Positions 31,935 through 40,311 are shown, numbered from the stretch's first letter. The stretch: 64,000 nt of DNA from Actinoplanes sp040639655 (GCF_040639655.1 NZ_JBFAAI010000011.1:124001-188000), one strand, 5' to 3'. Notes: generated by a model not told the origin, from the sequence alone. Numbers and translations are program-made.

Positions 31935-33192
31935 AGAATCGCAGCGGGACGGCGGCGGCCATCGCGGCCATCCCGGCGTCGTTCGGGTGCAGGTGGTCTC
32001 CGCTGTCGTAGGTAGCGGCCAGCCGCTCGGGGTCGGCGGTGTCGCGGACTGCCGCGTCGAAATCGATCACCCCGTCGTACTCGCCCGAGGTTCGGATCCA
32101 GCGGTTCAGGGCGGACCGCTTCCGCTCGTTCTCCGGGTTGAAGAAGCCCAGGGTGTCGCCCTTGAACGGCAGGATTGTCGCACCGTACGCCCTGTGTCCC
32201 GCCTGCCGTGCCCGGGTGATCAGCTGCCGGTGCCCCCAGATCAGGTCGTCCGCCCCGACCGTCTCGCTCAACGGCGCGACCGTACCCGGGTGACCGAGAT
32301 CGTTCACGCCGAGCAGCACCACCAGGTGGGTGGCACCGGGCTGGGCCACCACATCCCGGTCGAACCGTCGCAGGGCGCTCTGTGCGAAGTACGCCGCGAA
32401 CGTCTCGGCCGGGCTGCCCGGCGCGGGGTTCGGGTCGTGCAGCAGCCGGTTGCCGGCGACCCCCACGTTGGCCACCCCGCGCCGGATCCCCGCGGCCCGG
32501 AACCGGGCGGCCAGCAGGTCGGGCCAGCGGTGGTTCGCGTTCGTCGCGGTGTTGGCCCCGTTGGTGATCGAGTCGCCGAGCGTGACGACCGCGCCCGCGC
32601 CGGCCTGCACGCTCACGCCGGACAGGAACGGGTTCTGCGTGATCGTGCCGGCCGGGGTGATGTGCGCGTCCCCGGTGACGTTGCCCGCGGCGAACACGTT
32701 CTCCTGGAAGGCGAACGCCGCAAGCGTGGTGACCGGGGTGCGTTCCGGCAGGTAGATGCTGATCACCAGATCGGCACCGGCCGGCACCGTCAGCCGGACC
32801 GGGTCACTGACCAGCGGCGCACCGGCCGGTACGGTCACCGACTCGCGTCCGCCGAAGGTGACCCGCCGATCGGTTCCCGGGCGGGCGTCGGTGCTGGCGC
32901 CAGCACCGGCCCGGATCGCCACGTGCACCTCGCCGACACGCAGGCCGGTGGCACCGAACTCGTTGGTCAGGCGGAGCCGGAGCCGGTCGCCGCCGAGGCT
33001 GGTGTGCACCACCTGCCGGACGGTCTGGCCGGTCAGCTCGAGTGGGGGTCCGGGCGGGACGGTCGTGGGCGCCGCGGCCCACGTCGCGGTCCAGCCGTCG
33101 TCACGGCCACCCGCGTACGCCGGAGCAGGAAAGGCAGCGGCGGTGACCGCGGCACCGGAAGCCAGCGCCAGGACCTCGCGGCGAGTTGACAT
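31927..33192 (-). CDS. secreted SGNH/GDSL hydrolase
   Basis: 421 aa. Signal peptide with twin arginines (STRREVLALASGAAV ... AYA), suggesting Tat or Sec export. The N-terminal beta domain (residues ~35-190) precedes the SGNH core: block I VTLGDSITNG (Ser about 208), block II Gly in GVAGNRLL, block III GVNDLGHPG, and block V DSGDHLHPN with Asp and His of the triad. Probably an extracellular esterase or lipase. GGAG lies before the ATG. Its stop overlaps the tmk stop by 8 nt tail to tail, so mutual transcription interference is possible. Confidence 0.92.
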   Translation of the reverse strand: MSTRREVLALASGAAVTAAAFPAPAYAGGRDDGWTATWAAAPTTVPPGPPLELTGQTVRQVVHTSLGGDRLRLRLTNEFGATGLRVGEVHVAIRAGAGASTDARPGTDRRVTFGGRESVTVPAGAPLVSDPVRLTVPAGADLVISIYLPERTPVTTLAAFAFQENVFAAGNVTGDAHITPAGTITQNPFLSGVSVQAGAGAVVTLGDSITNGANTATNANHRWPDLLAARFRAAGIRRGVANVGVAGNRLLHDPNPAPGSPAETFAAYFAQSALRRFDRDVVAQPGATHLVVLLGVNDLGHPGTVAPLSETVGADDLIWGHRQLITRARQAGHRAYGATILPFKGDTLGFFNPENERKRSALNRWIRTSGEYDGVIDFDAAVRDTADPERLAATYDSGDHLHPNDAGMAAMAAAVPLRFFR

Positions 33193-33400
33193 GCGAACTC
33201 CGAAATTTTCGGAAACAGGACGATCGGGCTCCCGTAACGTATGGTCACCCTGATCGCCTCGTCAAGCATCGATGCATGCTGCTGAACGAACCGAGTCACT
33301 GCACGTTTGTCTATGTCAACGTGTTGACCGCGCACGCCGTCTGTGGTTAGCGTCTCACCGGACATCGGATCTTGAATCGGAACTTCCGGGCCGGGGTCTC

Positions 33401-33431
33401 GGCCGTGCCGGTACCGTCCGCCGGCACGGCC
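33401..33431 (-). terminator. terminator of holB
   Basis: 11-bp perfect stem (33401-33411 with 33421-33431), 9-nt loop, 7 nt beyond the holB stop on the minus strand. GC-rich without a T-run. Confidence 0.65.
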
Positions 33432-33437
33432 GCACCG

Positions 33438-34634
33438 TCACCCTTTCCAGAGGGTGACCATCATCGCCTCCAGGGCGATCTGCGGCTTCACGTTCCGGTC
33501 GATCGCGTCACGGCAGGTGAGCACCGCCTCCAGGCGGCGCAGTGTGCTCTCCGGTGACCACTTCTCCGCTGCCGCGGCCGACACCGCCGCCAGATCACCG
33601 TGCACCACCGGGACCGGCGCCCGCATCGAGGTGACCAGCACGTCCCGGTAGAAACCGATCAGGTCCTGAAGCGCCCGGTCCAACGCGTCCCGCTGCGCTC
33701 GGGTGGCCCGCAGTTTCTGATTGCGCTCCAGCTCCTTCAGCTGGCCGGCGGCTCCCCGCATCGCCGTGGTCGCCCCCCGGCCGGTGCCGCCCGCGCCGAG
33801 CGCCCGCTCCAGCGCCGCCCGCTCCGCCACGTCCAGCTCGGCGACCGCGTTCGCCGCCTCCAGTTTCGTGGCCGTCTCCAGTTTCGCCGCGACGTCGAAA
33901 CAGGCCCCGATGTTGGAGAGCTTGCGCGGCACGGAGAGAACCTCCTCGCGGCGGATCCGTGCCTCCGGATCGGCGGCCAGCTGACGCGCCCGCTCCACGT
34001 CACCCTGCGACGCGGCGGCCGCCCACCCCGCCTGCTCCGGCGCGATGCCGAACCGCTGGACCAGGAAGTCGGCGACCGCCGACGAAGGTGGCTGACGCAG
34101 CGACACCAGGCGGCACCGGGACCGGATCGTCACCAGGATGTCGTCCGGATGGACCGACGGCGTGCACAGCAGGAAGACCGTCCGCGGTGCCGGCTCCTCG
34201 ATCGCCTTGAGCAGCGCGTTGCTGGCTCGCTCGTGGAGCCGGTCGGCCGCCTCGATGATCACCACCTGCCACCGGCCGCCGGTCGGTGCGCTCGCCGACC
34301 GCAGCACCACCGCGCGCGTCTCCTCGGTCTTGATGGTCAGACCCTCGGTCGTCACCACCTGCACATCGGCATGGGTACCGGTCAGCGTGGTGTGGCAGCC
34401 ATGGCACTCACCGCAGCCCGCGCCGTCCCGCACGCACTGCAGCGCCGCGGCGAAGACCCGTGCCGCGACCGTGCGCCGCGACCCGGGTGGACCCGTGAAA
34501 ATCCACGCATGGGTCATGCCACCACCGTCCGGCTCGCCGGCCACGATGCGGGCGGCCGCGGCGGCGGCCCGGCGCAGAGTCTCGGCCGGCTCGTCCTGGC
34601 CGACCAGCTCCGAGAAGACGTCTTGGTGACTCAC
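33438..34634 (-). CDS. holB: DNA polymerase III subunit delta'
   Basis: 398 aa from GTG 34632-34634. Clamp-loader AAA+ protein: FSELVGQDEPAETL, THAWIFTGPPGSRRTVAA (Walker A altered to GPPGSRRT without the Lys, as normal for delta'), zinc module CVRDGAGCGECHGCHT, VVIIEAADRLHERASNALLK and LVTIRSRC (sensor/SRC motif). It loads the sliding clamp together with DnaX and delta. TACCAT sits exactly 6 nt before the GTG and no ribosome site precedes it, so leaderless. The equivalent gene in M. tuberculosis is Rv3644c, near topA. Confidence 0.93.
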   Translation of the reverse strand: MSHQDVFSELVGQDEPAETLRRAAAAAARIVAGEPDGGGMTHAWIFTGPPGSRRTVAARVFAAALQCVRDGAGCGECHGCHTTLTGTHADVQVVTTEGLTIKTEETRAVVLRSASAPTGGRWQVVIIEAADRLHERASNALLKAIEEPAPRTVFLLCTPSVHPDDILVTIRSRCRLVSLRQPPSSAVADFLVQRFGIAPEQAGWAAAASQGDVERARQLAADPEARIRREEVLSVPRKLSNIGACFDVAAKLETATKLEAANAVAELDVAERAALERALGAGGTGRGATTAMRGAAGQLKELERNQKLRATRAQRDALDRALQDLIGFYRDVLVTSMRAPVPVVHGDLAAVSAAAAEKWSPESTLRRLEAVLTCRDAIDRNVKPQIALEAMMVTLWKG

Positions 34635-34743
34635 CCGACGATGGTATGGCGAGCCGCCTACAGAAACCGCCACCGGTTCGAGTTGATCACTCAAGGTAGT
34701 CCCTTCGTGTCGTTCAGGTGACGCTGCGTACTGCCGCCCCTGG

Positions 34744-34752
34744 TTATCCACA
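34744..34752 (+). promoter_or_regulatory. consensus DnaA box
   Basis: TTATCCACA, identical to the E. coli DnaA-box consensus, lies in the holB / YbaB-like divergent intergenic region. TTATCCAC is unexpected in high-GC sequence. Single site, so binding is possible but unproved. Confidence 0.35.
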
Positions 34753-34845
34753 GGGGACGGACAGCCGTAGCGACGCGGTCACCCGAGGGGGTACGGTCTC
34801 AACCCGGAACGCGACGGCGACATGACGCGCGGTGAGGAGCCATGG

Positions 34846-35172
34846 ATGGCCCGCGAGATCGACGAGGCGTGGATCGACGAGGCGATCAACCGATATCGGC
34901 ACATCGAGGAGCTACGTGCCGACTTCGATAAAGCGGTGGCCGCGCACACCGTCTCGGTGCACTCGCCGGACCAGTCGATCGAAGTGGTCGTCACCGCTGC
35001 GGGAGACATTGTGGACGTGCGGATGCACGGCGGCCTGCACCATCGTCAGCCGGCCGAGTTCGCCCGGGAGATCCGTTCCGTCGTGACCAGTGCGGCCGAG
35101 GCCGCACGGTGGGCGCGGGAGAAATTGCACGCTGAGGTGTTCGGATCGTTCCGCACGCTGGAGGAGCACTGA
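34846..35172 (+). CDS. YbaB/EbfC-like small protein
   Basis: 108 aa from ATG 34846, with GAGGAG exactly 6 nt upstream (an ATG 8 codons earlier is less well placed). A helical N-terminus (EIDEAWIDEAINRYRHIEEL) is followed by the YbaB-type beta sheet (SIEVVVTAAGDIVDVRMHGG) and a C-terminal helix (FAREIRSVVTSAAEAARWAR). YbaB-fold proteins bind DNA in some bacteria, and in actinomycetes divergent copies accompany type VII secretion substrates. Here it heads a three-gene run with EspC-like and WXG-like genes. Its role is inferred only from context. Confidence 0.75.
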   Translation: MAREIDEAWIDEAINRYRHIEELRADFDKAVAAHTVSVHSPDQSIEVVVTAAGDIVDVRMHGGLHHRQPAEFAREIRSVVTSAAEAARWAREKLHAEVFGSFRTLEEH

Positions 35173-35173
35173 C

Positions 35174-35470
35174 GTGGACCGAGTCGCCGACCAGATCGAC
35201 CATGCCGCCGCGGCGCTGGCCATCATGGACCGACGGGTGCCAGAGCTGGTCCCAGGAGCCGCCGACTTCGGCGCCGACGATGCCGGCCGCCCCGGGCGGA
35301 TCGGCCGTGCCCTCTACGCCGGCTGGTCGGCGGTGCTCGCCGCCCGCGCCCGCGAGGCCGCCGACGCCTCCGCCAAGCTGAGCGAGATGGCCCACTCCGT
35401 CCGGGCCGGAGCCCGGGACTACAACGAGACCGACGACCTGGTCCGCCGCAGACTTCAGCGAGGCGTGTGA
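35174..35470 (+). CDS. EspC-like type VII secretion-associated protein
   Basis: 98 aa from GTG 35174, one base after the previous stop. A two-helix protein: VADQIDHAAAALAIMDRRVP and ALYAGWSAVLAARAREAADA, ending with YNETD at about residues 83-87, which fits the YxxxD/E export signal of ESX/type VII substrates. The size and helical hairpin also suit the EspC family. No ESX machinery gene is in the window, so the secretion apparatus would be encoded elsewhere. Coupled to the next gene (GTGATG over the stop). Confidence 0.65.
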   Translation: MDRVADQIDHAAAALAIMDRRVPELVPGAADFGADDAGRPGRIGRALYAGWSAVLAARAREAADASAKLSEMAHSVRAGARDYNETDDLVRRRLQRGV

Positions 35471-36084
35471 TGGGCCGGCCGGACCAGCTGGACCAGCTGC
35501 TGGCCGCCGCGACGCCGTTGCTGAGCCGCGTCGACGAGGCCCTGTCCGGCGTCGGGGCACCCGGCGGCCACGACGTCTGGCGAGAGCTGCGCCGGGTGCG
35601 CCTGCTCCCCGGTGACGCGGCCCGGGCGGTCGCCGCCCTGCACCCGGCGGCCATCCGGGACGCCACCGTCGAGCTGCGTGCGGACGCCCGCGCCTACGCT
35701 GACCTGGCCGACGCGTTACCGCTGGCCGGCGGCTGGTCCGGAGAGGCCGCCGAAGCGTACGAACAGGCCCGCCGAGGCGCCGCCGAACACCTCAACGGCG
35801 GCCCCGACAGCCTGGGCAGCCGGATGGAGGCGACCGCCGACCTGGCCGACGCCCTGACCGGTTGGATGCTGCGAGCACGCGGCGACCTGGCAGCCACCCT
35901 GGCGGAGGTGATGCTCTCCACCGAGGCGATGAACCTCCTGGCCGACGACCACCCACCCACGGGCCGTGCGGCCGCGGCAGCGACGATCGGCGCCCGCCTC
36001 CTCCAAACCGTCGCCGACAGCTACGACGAGGCCGAGGCCCTGATGGCCGGCGCCACGCACCTGCAGTCCCCGCTGACCGTCTGA
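35470..36084 (+). CDS. WXG100-like protein, candidate type VII substrate
   Basis: 204 aa from ATG 35470 (or GTG 35467), overlapping the previous stop. Mostly long helices. The turn GGWSGEAAEAYEQA has W-S-G at about residues 89-91, the WxG signature of ESX substrates, between two helices. A C-terminal helix carries YDEAE (about 185-189), matching YxxxE. It is longer than classical WXG100 proteins, but no toxin domain follows. Together with the YbaB-like and EspC-like genes it forms a compact operon. Function unknown. Confidence 0.65.
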   Translation: MGRPDQLDQLLAAATPLLSRVDEALSGVGAPGGHDVWRELRRVRLLPGDAARAVAALHPAAIRDATVELRADARAYADLADALPLAGGWSGEAAEAYEQARRGAAEHLNGGPDSLGSRMEATADLADALTGWMLRARGDLAATLAEVMLSTEAMNLLADDHPPTGRAAAAATIGARLLQTVADSYDEAEALMAGATHLQSPLTV

Positions 36085-36125
36085 CTCCCAGTCCGGCCAC
36101 GCCAGCCGGGCCGCGTCAGCCCGAC

Positions 36126-36332
36126 CACGCCACGCCAGCCACGCCACGCCAGCCACGCCACGCCAGCCACGCCACGCCAGTCACGCCACGCCAGTCACGC
36201 CACGCCAGTCACGCCACGCCAGCCCGGCCACGCCAGCCACGCCACGCCAGCCCGGCCACGCCAGCCACGCCACGCCAGCCCGGCCACGCCAGCCCGGCCA
36301 CACCAGCCCGGCCACACCAGCCCGGCCACACC
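36126..36332 (+). repeat. 14-bp tandem repeat (minisatellite), 14 full copies
   Basis: Fourteen exact-length copies in register at 36126-36321 plus a partial copy. Two unit types alternate: CACGCCACGCCAG[C/T] (ten copies, early and interspersed) and CCGGCCAC[G/A]CCAGC (later copies). Each unit keeps CCAC(G/A)CCAG. There are no unique spacers, so this is not a CRISPR array. Copy number is likely to vary between strains. It lies downstream of the type VII-like operon. Confidence 0.92.
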
Positions 36333-36420
36333 GCGCCACGCCAGCTGGCCGCCGCCGCGCGGCCATGCCCGCCGGCCGCTCTAACTCAGCCACGCCTGGC
36401 ATCGGTGCCGGGCGTGGCGG

Positions 36421-36465
36421 GGCCGCGTCGGGCCGCCACGTCATCGCAACGGGCCCGACGTGGCC
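36421..36465 (-). terminator. stem-loop downstream of the LPXTG gene
   Basis: 36421-36434 pairs with 36452-36465 (13 of 14 matched, one G-T), 17-nt loop, about 85 nt beyond the surface-protein stop on the minus strand. Confidence 0.4.
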
Positions 36466-36549
36466 TCATTTGGACTGACCTCCGCCCAGCGGTCCCGCGT
36501 CAGGACATATTGGGATGCGGGATAGGCGAGTTCGAGCGCCCGCCGCTGG

Positions 36550-38652
36550 TCAGGGTTCATTTCGGCGGCGGCGGCTTGTCAGGGCGATCGCGCAAGCACC
36601 GCCGATGATCAGGCCTACTCCGGTGATCAGCAGCGGGACGAGGCCGGGGCCGGTGATCGGCAGTCCCGCCGCGCCGGACCCGGGGCCGGCCGGAGAGACA
36701 CCCTGGTTGGCGGAACCGCCCTGCTGAGCCCCACCATGCTGAGCCCCACCTTGCTGAGCCGAACCGCCTTGCTGAGCCCCGCCCTGCTGAGCCGAACCGC
36801 CTTGCTGAGCCCCGCCCTGCTGAGCCGAACCGCCCTGCCGGGACGCAGTGCCACCGCCTTGCCGGCCGGCGATGCCGTTGGGCGCCACGGCTGCGGCTTC
36901 GAGCATGCCGATCCCGAAATCGGCGACCAGACCGGACGGCGCGCCGTCCGCCTTGTCCACATTGCGCCGCACGGTGACCCGGATGGCGGTCGCGCGGGCC
37001 GCGATCGCGTTGCCCTTGGTCGCCTGGCGTACGTCGCCGAGTCCGATTCGGAGGGTCGCGCCCGGCTTGTCACCCGAATCGGGGGTGTGTTCGAGTTCGC
37101 CGATACGAGGCAGACCGGTGACCTTCGGCAGCGGAATGTCGCTGATCGGGTCCAGTCGTGGCGGCAACGACTCGAGCGGGCGCATGTCATCACTGAGCGT
37201 GATGTCAAGGTAGTCACCGGGTGTGCTGAGCCGGGTCTGTCTGCCGTTCTTGCCGGAGATCTCCACGACGGCGGGCTGGTAATCGACCCGGCTCTTGCCG
37301 CGCGCGGTCATGCTGACGCGCAGCTCCGGGGCTCGCAGCACGCGGATTCGAACCTCGTTGTCGGCCAGGCTGATCCGGCCCGCGGTGATCGTCGCGGACG
37401 CCACCGACTGCGGTTCGCCTCCGCGCCTGCGCAGGGCGGTGCCGCTGCGGCTGGCGATCTTCTCGGGTACGCGGACGAGCGCCGCACCGCCTCCGCCGGC
37501 GATGGTGGCCCGGCTGATCTCGGCCGTTGCCGAGGACGTGTCGCCGGTGGCGTTTCCGCAGGCCATGGCGGGTGCCCAGATCGCGCGGGCGCTGAGTTTG
37601 CCGGCGCCCACCTTCATCGGCCCGTACTTCTTCGACCCGGTCCGTCGCGTGTTCGCCCTCGGGCTGACCGGGGGCGCCTGCTGGACCACCAGTTCGTCAC
37701 GTTCCTTCGAGCCGGCGACCTTCCCGTTCAGCAGACGTGCCGCTCCGGCCGAGTTGACCGGCCCGTCGGAGATCAGTACGCTGCGTGCCTCCCCGAGTCC
37801 CACGCCGCCGACGACCGGGTCGGCCCCGCCGCCACCCTGTCCGCCGCTCGCCCGCTCGAACGCGGGCAATGTCCGGGCATCGTGCGCAGTCCCGGAGTCC
37901 GCCCCGATGGCGAGCCCTGCCAGCGCATCGGCCGCAGTGGACCTGTCGATGACGGTAGAAGATCCAGCATCCCCGAGGCCCGAAGAGCCGGTGCCACCAC
38001 TGGTCACCCCGGCGCTGGGGCCTGTCCCGCTGATCGCGGTGCCGCCGCCTGTCCCGCCGGTCCCCGAACCGCCGCCGGTACCGGCGATCCCCATGCGGTC
38101 GCCGGCTCCGCGAGTTGCCGAGCCGCTCCCGATACCGCTGGTCCCGGAGGTGCCGCCCGTTCCGGAGGTGCCGCCCGCCCCGGAGGGTCCCAGCTGGTCG
38201 CCGGTCTCGGATCCGCCCGCGGTTCCACCGGTCCCCGGCGCGCCACCCGTGCTGGCCGAGCCAGGTCCGCCGACGGCGGAGGGAGATCCTGCCGTACCCG
38301 GGCGACCGGGAGATCCGGACCCGCCGCCACCAGCGCTCGGCCCGGACGCGGTGCCGGCTTTCGCCGTACCGGAGGATTTCTTGGTGCCGGGGGAGGGGGA
38401 AGCCGAATCGCCGGCCTTGTTCTCCGCCGGCCTCCGATTCGTGATCTTGGCGGCCGGACCGAGGTCGAGCCGATCGATGTGGAGCAGCTCGGCGCCGGAC
38501 TGTGCGGCATAGTGCTGAGGCCGATCGCAGGTCGGCGCCGCCGCGAGGGCCGACATCGAGGCCGGTGCCGCGAAGGCCGGGGCCGGGGCGGTCAGCGTGC
38601 CCGCCAACCCGAGTGCTACGACGCCGGCGGCCACCGAGCGGGCGGGAGTCAT
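36550..38652 (-). CDS. sortase-anchored surface protein (LPITG)
   Basis: 700 aa. Sec signal peptide (VAAGVVALGLAGTLTAPAPAFA). Residues ~85-220 are a Gly/Ser/Thr-rich low-complexity spacer (GTGGTSGTSG-type repeats), then a folded region (~235-600) with beta-strand character (SASAATI..., RISLADNEVRIRVLRAPELR). A Gln/Gly repeat (QQGGSAQQGGA) precedes the sorting signal LPITG (about 664-668), a hydrophobic helix and RRRRNEP. Class of cell-wall proteins covalently attached by sortase. AAAGGA is the ribosome site. No sortase gene lies nearby. Function unknown; a Gly-rich stalk suggests display of the folded domain. Confidence 0.88.
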   Translation of the reverse strand: MTPARSVAAGVVALGLAGTLTAPAPAFAAPASMSALAAAPTCDRPQHYAAQSGAELLHIDRLDLGPAAKITNRRPAENKAGDSASPSPGTKKSSGTAKAGTASGPSAGGGGSGSPGRPGTAGSPSAVGGPGSASTGGAPGTGGTAGGSETGDQLGPSGAGGTSGTGGTSGTSGIGSGSATRGAGDRMGIAGTGGGSGTGGTGGGTAISGTGPSAGVTSGGTGSSGLGDAGSSTVIDRSTAADALAGLAIGADSGTAHDARTLPAFERASGGQGGGGADPVVGGVGLGEARSVLISDGPVNSAGAARLLNGKVAGSKERDELVVQQAPPVSPRANTRRTGSKKYGPMKVGAGKLSARAIWAPAMACGNATGDTSSATAEISRATIAGGGGAALVRVPEKIASRSGTALRRRGGEPQSVASATITAGRISLADNEVRIRVLRAPELRVSMTARGKSRVDYQPAVVEISGKNGRQTRLSTPGDYLDITLSDDMRPLESLPPRLDPISDIPLPKVTGLPRIGELEHTPDSGDKPGATLRIGLGDVRQATKGNAIAARATAIRVTVRRNVDKADGAPSGLVADFGIGMLEAAAVAPNGIAGRQGGGTASRQGGSAQQGGAQQGGSAQQGGAQQGGSAQQGGAQHGGAQQGGSANQGVSPAGPGSGAAGLPITGPGLVPLLITGVGLIIGGACAIALTSRRRRNEP

Positions 38653-38763
38653 GTCAGGTCCTTTCGAGGCGTGGAGCGTCTACGGGACTGGCCAACGACG
38701 GTCGATTGGGCCGGTTGCGCGGCATCTATGCGACAACCCTCGCGGGTAGTTCAAATCCGGCAT

Positions 38764-38792
38764 TTGGTGCGGCTTGCCAATCGTCGTAGGGT
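38764..38792 (+). promoter_or_regulatory. leaderless promoter of ricT
   Basis: TTGGTG (38764-38769), 17 nt, TAGGGT (38787-38792), then 7 nt to the ATG. Spacing fits a sigma-70-type promoter with the transcript starting at the ATG. Confidence 0.6.
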
Positions 38793-38799
38793 TGGTCGC

Positions 38800-39639
38800 A
38801 TGGGCATGCTGTGCGCGGTCAGCTTCAACCGGTACGGCCGCCTCTACTACCTCGATCCGGCCGGTTTCACCCCGGCCGTCGGCGACCGTGTGCTGGTGCC
38901 GACCGACGACGGACCCGAGGTGGCGGAGTGCGTCTGGGCGCCGCAATGGGTCGACGAGGACACCTCGGGTTTCCCCAAGGTCGCCGGGCTGGCGGACGAC
39001 ACCGATGTGCGCCGCGACGAGACGCTGCGCAAACGGAAAGCGGAGGCGAAAGTCGCCGCCAAGAAGCTGATCAAGGCACACGAGCTGCCGATGAAGGTCG
39101 TCGCCGTCGACCACGTGCTGGACTCGCCCGGTAACGGCGGCGCGCGCACGACGATCTATTTCACGGCACCGCACCGTGTCGACTTCCGATCACTGGTCCG
39201 CGACCTCGGCGCCACCCTGCACTGCCGGGTTGAGCTGCGCCAGCTCTCCGCCCGCGACTCGGCCCGGGTCCAAGGCGGCATCGGATCGTGCGGCCGTGAC
39301 CTGTGCTGCGCCACCTTCCTGACCGATTTTGAACCGGTCACCATCCGCATGGCGAAAGATCAGGACTTGCCGCTCAACCCTCTGCGCATCTCCGGAGCGT
39401 GCGGGCGGCTGATGTGCTGCCTCAAGTACGAGCACCCGCTCTACCAGCAGTTCCAGGCCTCGGCTCCGTCGATCGGCTCCCGCGTCACGACCCCGGAGGG
39501 TGACGGACGCGTGGTGGCGCACAGCGTTCCCAAGGACTCGGTCGTCGTCCGCCTCGACGCCGACGGGTCCCGCTGCTCGTGCAGCCGGGCCTCGGTCTGC
39601 GCCCCGCGCCAGGCTCACGACACCCACTACAACAGCTGA
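38800..39639 (+). CDS. ricT: PSP1-domain protein, RicT/YaaT-like
   Basis: 279 aa from ATG 38800. PSP1 family: MLCAVSFNRYGRLYYLDPAG, VPTDDGPEVAECVW, and the conserved Cys-rich core IGSCGRDLCCATFL with SGACGRLMCCLKYE, which in the B. subtilis RicT (YaaT) binds Fe-S clusters in the Ric complex that aids mRNA maturation. A C-terminal Cys/Ser tail (RCSCSRASVCAP) adds three more Cys. The actinobacterial equivalent sits between topA and the DNA polymerase III delta' gene (Rv3647c region in M. tuberculosis). Promoter and start fit leaderless translation. Confidence 0.85.
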   Translation: MGMLCAVSFNRYGRLYYLDPAGFTPAVGDRVLVPTDDGPEVAECVWAPQWVDEDTSGFPKVAGLADDTDVRRDETLRKRKAEAKVAAKKLIKAHELPMKVVAVDHVLDSPGNGGARTTIYFTAPHRVDFRSLVRDLGATLHCRVELRQLSARDSARVQGGIGSCGRDLCCATFLTDFEPVTIRMAKDQDLPLNPLRISGACGRLMCCLKYEHPLYQQFQASAPSIGSRVTTPEGDGRVVAHSVPKDSVVVRLDADGSRCSCSRASVCAPRQAHDTHYNS

Positions 39640-39816
39640 TCAAGACCTTTTCTGGTACGGGCCACAACAGCCCCAACCGCACTCGAACACTCCCGTGCCT
39701 GCACCGCGACGCAGGCCCGGCGCGGGGGCCCAACGCGGCCGCCGGACTGCTGCGTGGTCACCAGCTGTCGCGCACCGCTGTCTATTGCGCCCTGAGCCGA
39801 CGGTGTGACAGCCGGT

Positions 39817-40248
39817 TCAGGTTGTGGTCAGTTTGGTGACCTGGTCGCGGAGAACGCGGATGGTGTTGTCGAGATAGTCGGTGATGACGGCCATCTCCCG
39901 TTCGTCGTAGCGGCTCTGGAACTCGGCCATGGCCCGTCCCAGGTCGGCGAAGATGCCGCCGAGGTCCGGCGTTCTCGACGGATTCGCCACGAGCAGCGTG
40001 CGGCGGCGGTCGGCCGGATCGGGCTGTCGTAGCACGTAACCTGCCTTCTCCAGCCGGTCGACGATGCCGGTGAGTGCGGTCGCACCGACCCCGAGCTCAG
40101 GCGCCAGGGCCCCGATCGGCATCGGTCCGGCGCGCAGGATGACCCCCAGGGCCTTGTGCTCGGCCGCGCTGAGCCCGAGCCGGCGGGCGACCGCCTCGTG
40201 GAAGAGCACGACCGCGGTGCTCAACTCCCACCCGTAATCGCGTGGCAC
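39817..40248 (-). CDS. MarR-family regulator
   Basis: 143 aa, GTG start with GTGAGG just upstream. Winged-helix core: LSAAEHKALGVILRAGPMPI, then GALAPELGVGATALTGIVDR, then LEKAGYVLRQPDPADRRRTL, the wing with the DRR signature. N- and C-terminal helices would form the dimer. It diverges from a small membrane-protein gene, and a 9-6-9 inverted repeat lies between the two starts, so it probably represses both. Ligand unknown. Confidence 0.93.
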   Translation of the reverse strand: MPRDYGWELSTAVVLFHEAVARRLGLSAAEHKALGVILRAGPMPIGALAPELGVGATALTGIVDRLEKAGYVLRQPDPADRRRTLLVANPSRTPDLGGIFADLGRAMAEFQSRYDEREMAVITDYLDNTIRVLRDQVTKLTTT

Positions 40249-40276
40249 GACCTCACCCCTTTACTTCGCCGCTCTG

Positions 40277-40300
40277 GATAGTCCATCGTAGTGGAATATC
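40277..40300. promoter_or_regulatory. candidate MarR operator
   Basis: GATAGTCCA (40277-40285), 6 nt, TGGAATATC (40292-40300): inverted repeat with 8 of 9 matches, typical MarR operator size, midway between divergent genes. A TACGAT box for the regulator gene overlaps it on the minus strand. Confidence 0.55.
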
Positions 40301-40311
40301 TGGAGGTTGAC

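Larger units (their letters stand above)
36085..36549. other. gene-free region holding a minisatellite and a stem-loop
   Basis: 465 bp between the WXG-like gene (+) and the LPXTG protein gene (-). It contains the 14-bp tandem repeat (36126-36332) and a 14-bp near-perfect stem at 36421-36465. Reading frames through the repeat are repetitive and lack start signals, so I call no gene. Confidence 0.7.

Noticed and set aside
36126..36332. CRISPR array
   Set aside because: Units are contiguous 14-mers without unique spacers, and there are no cas genes.
36736..38799. Plus-strand frame continuous with ricT that would give a 967-residue fusion
   Set aside because: The upstream 688 codons are antisense to the LPXTG protein gene; ricT has its own promoter and start at 38800.
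39652..39720. tRNA-like element on the minus strand (TTCGA in a possible T-arm)
   Set aside because: Acceptor, D and anticodon stems do not pair.
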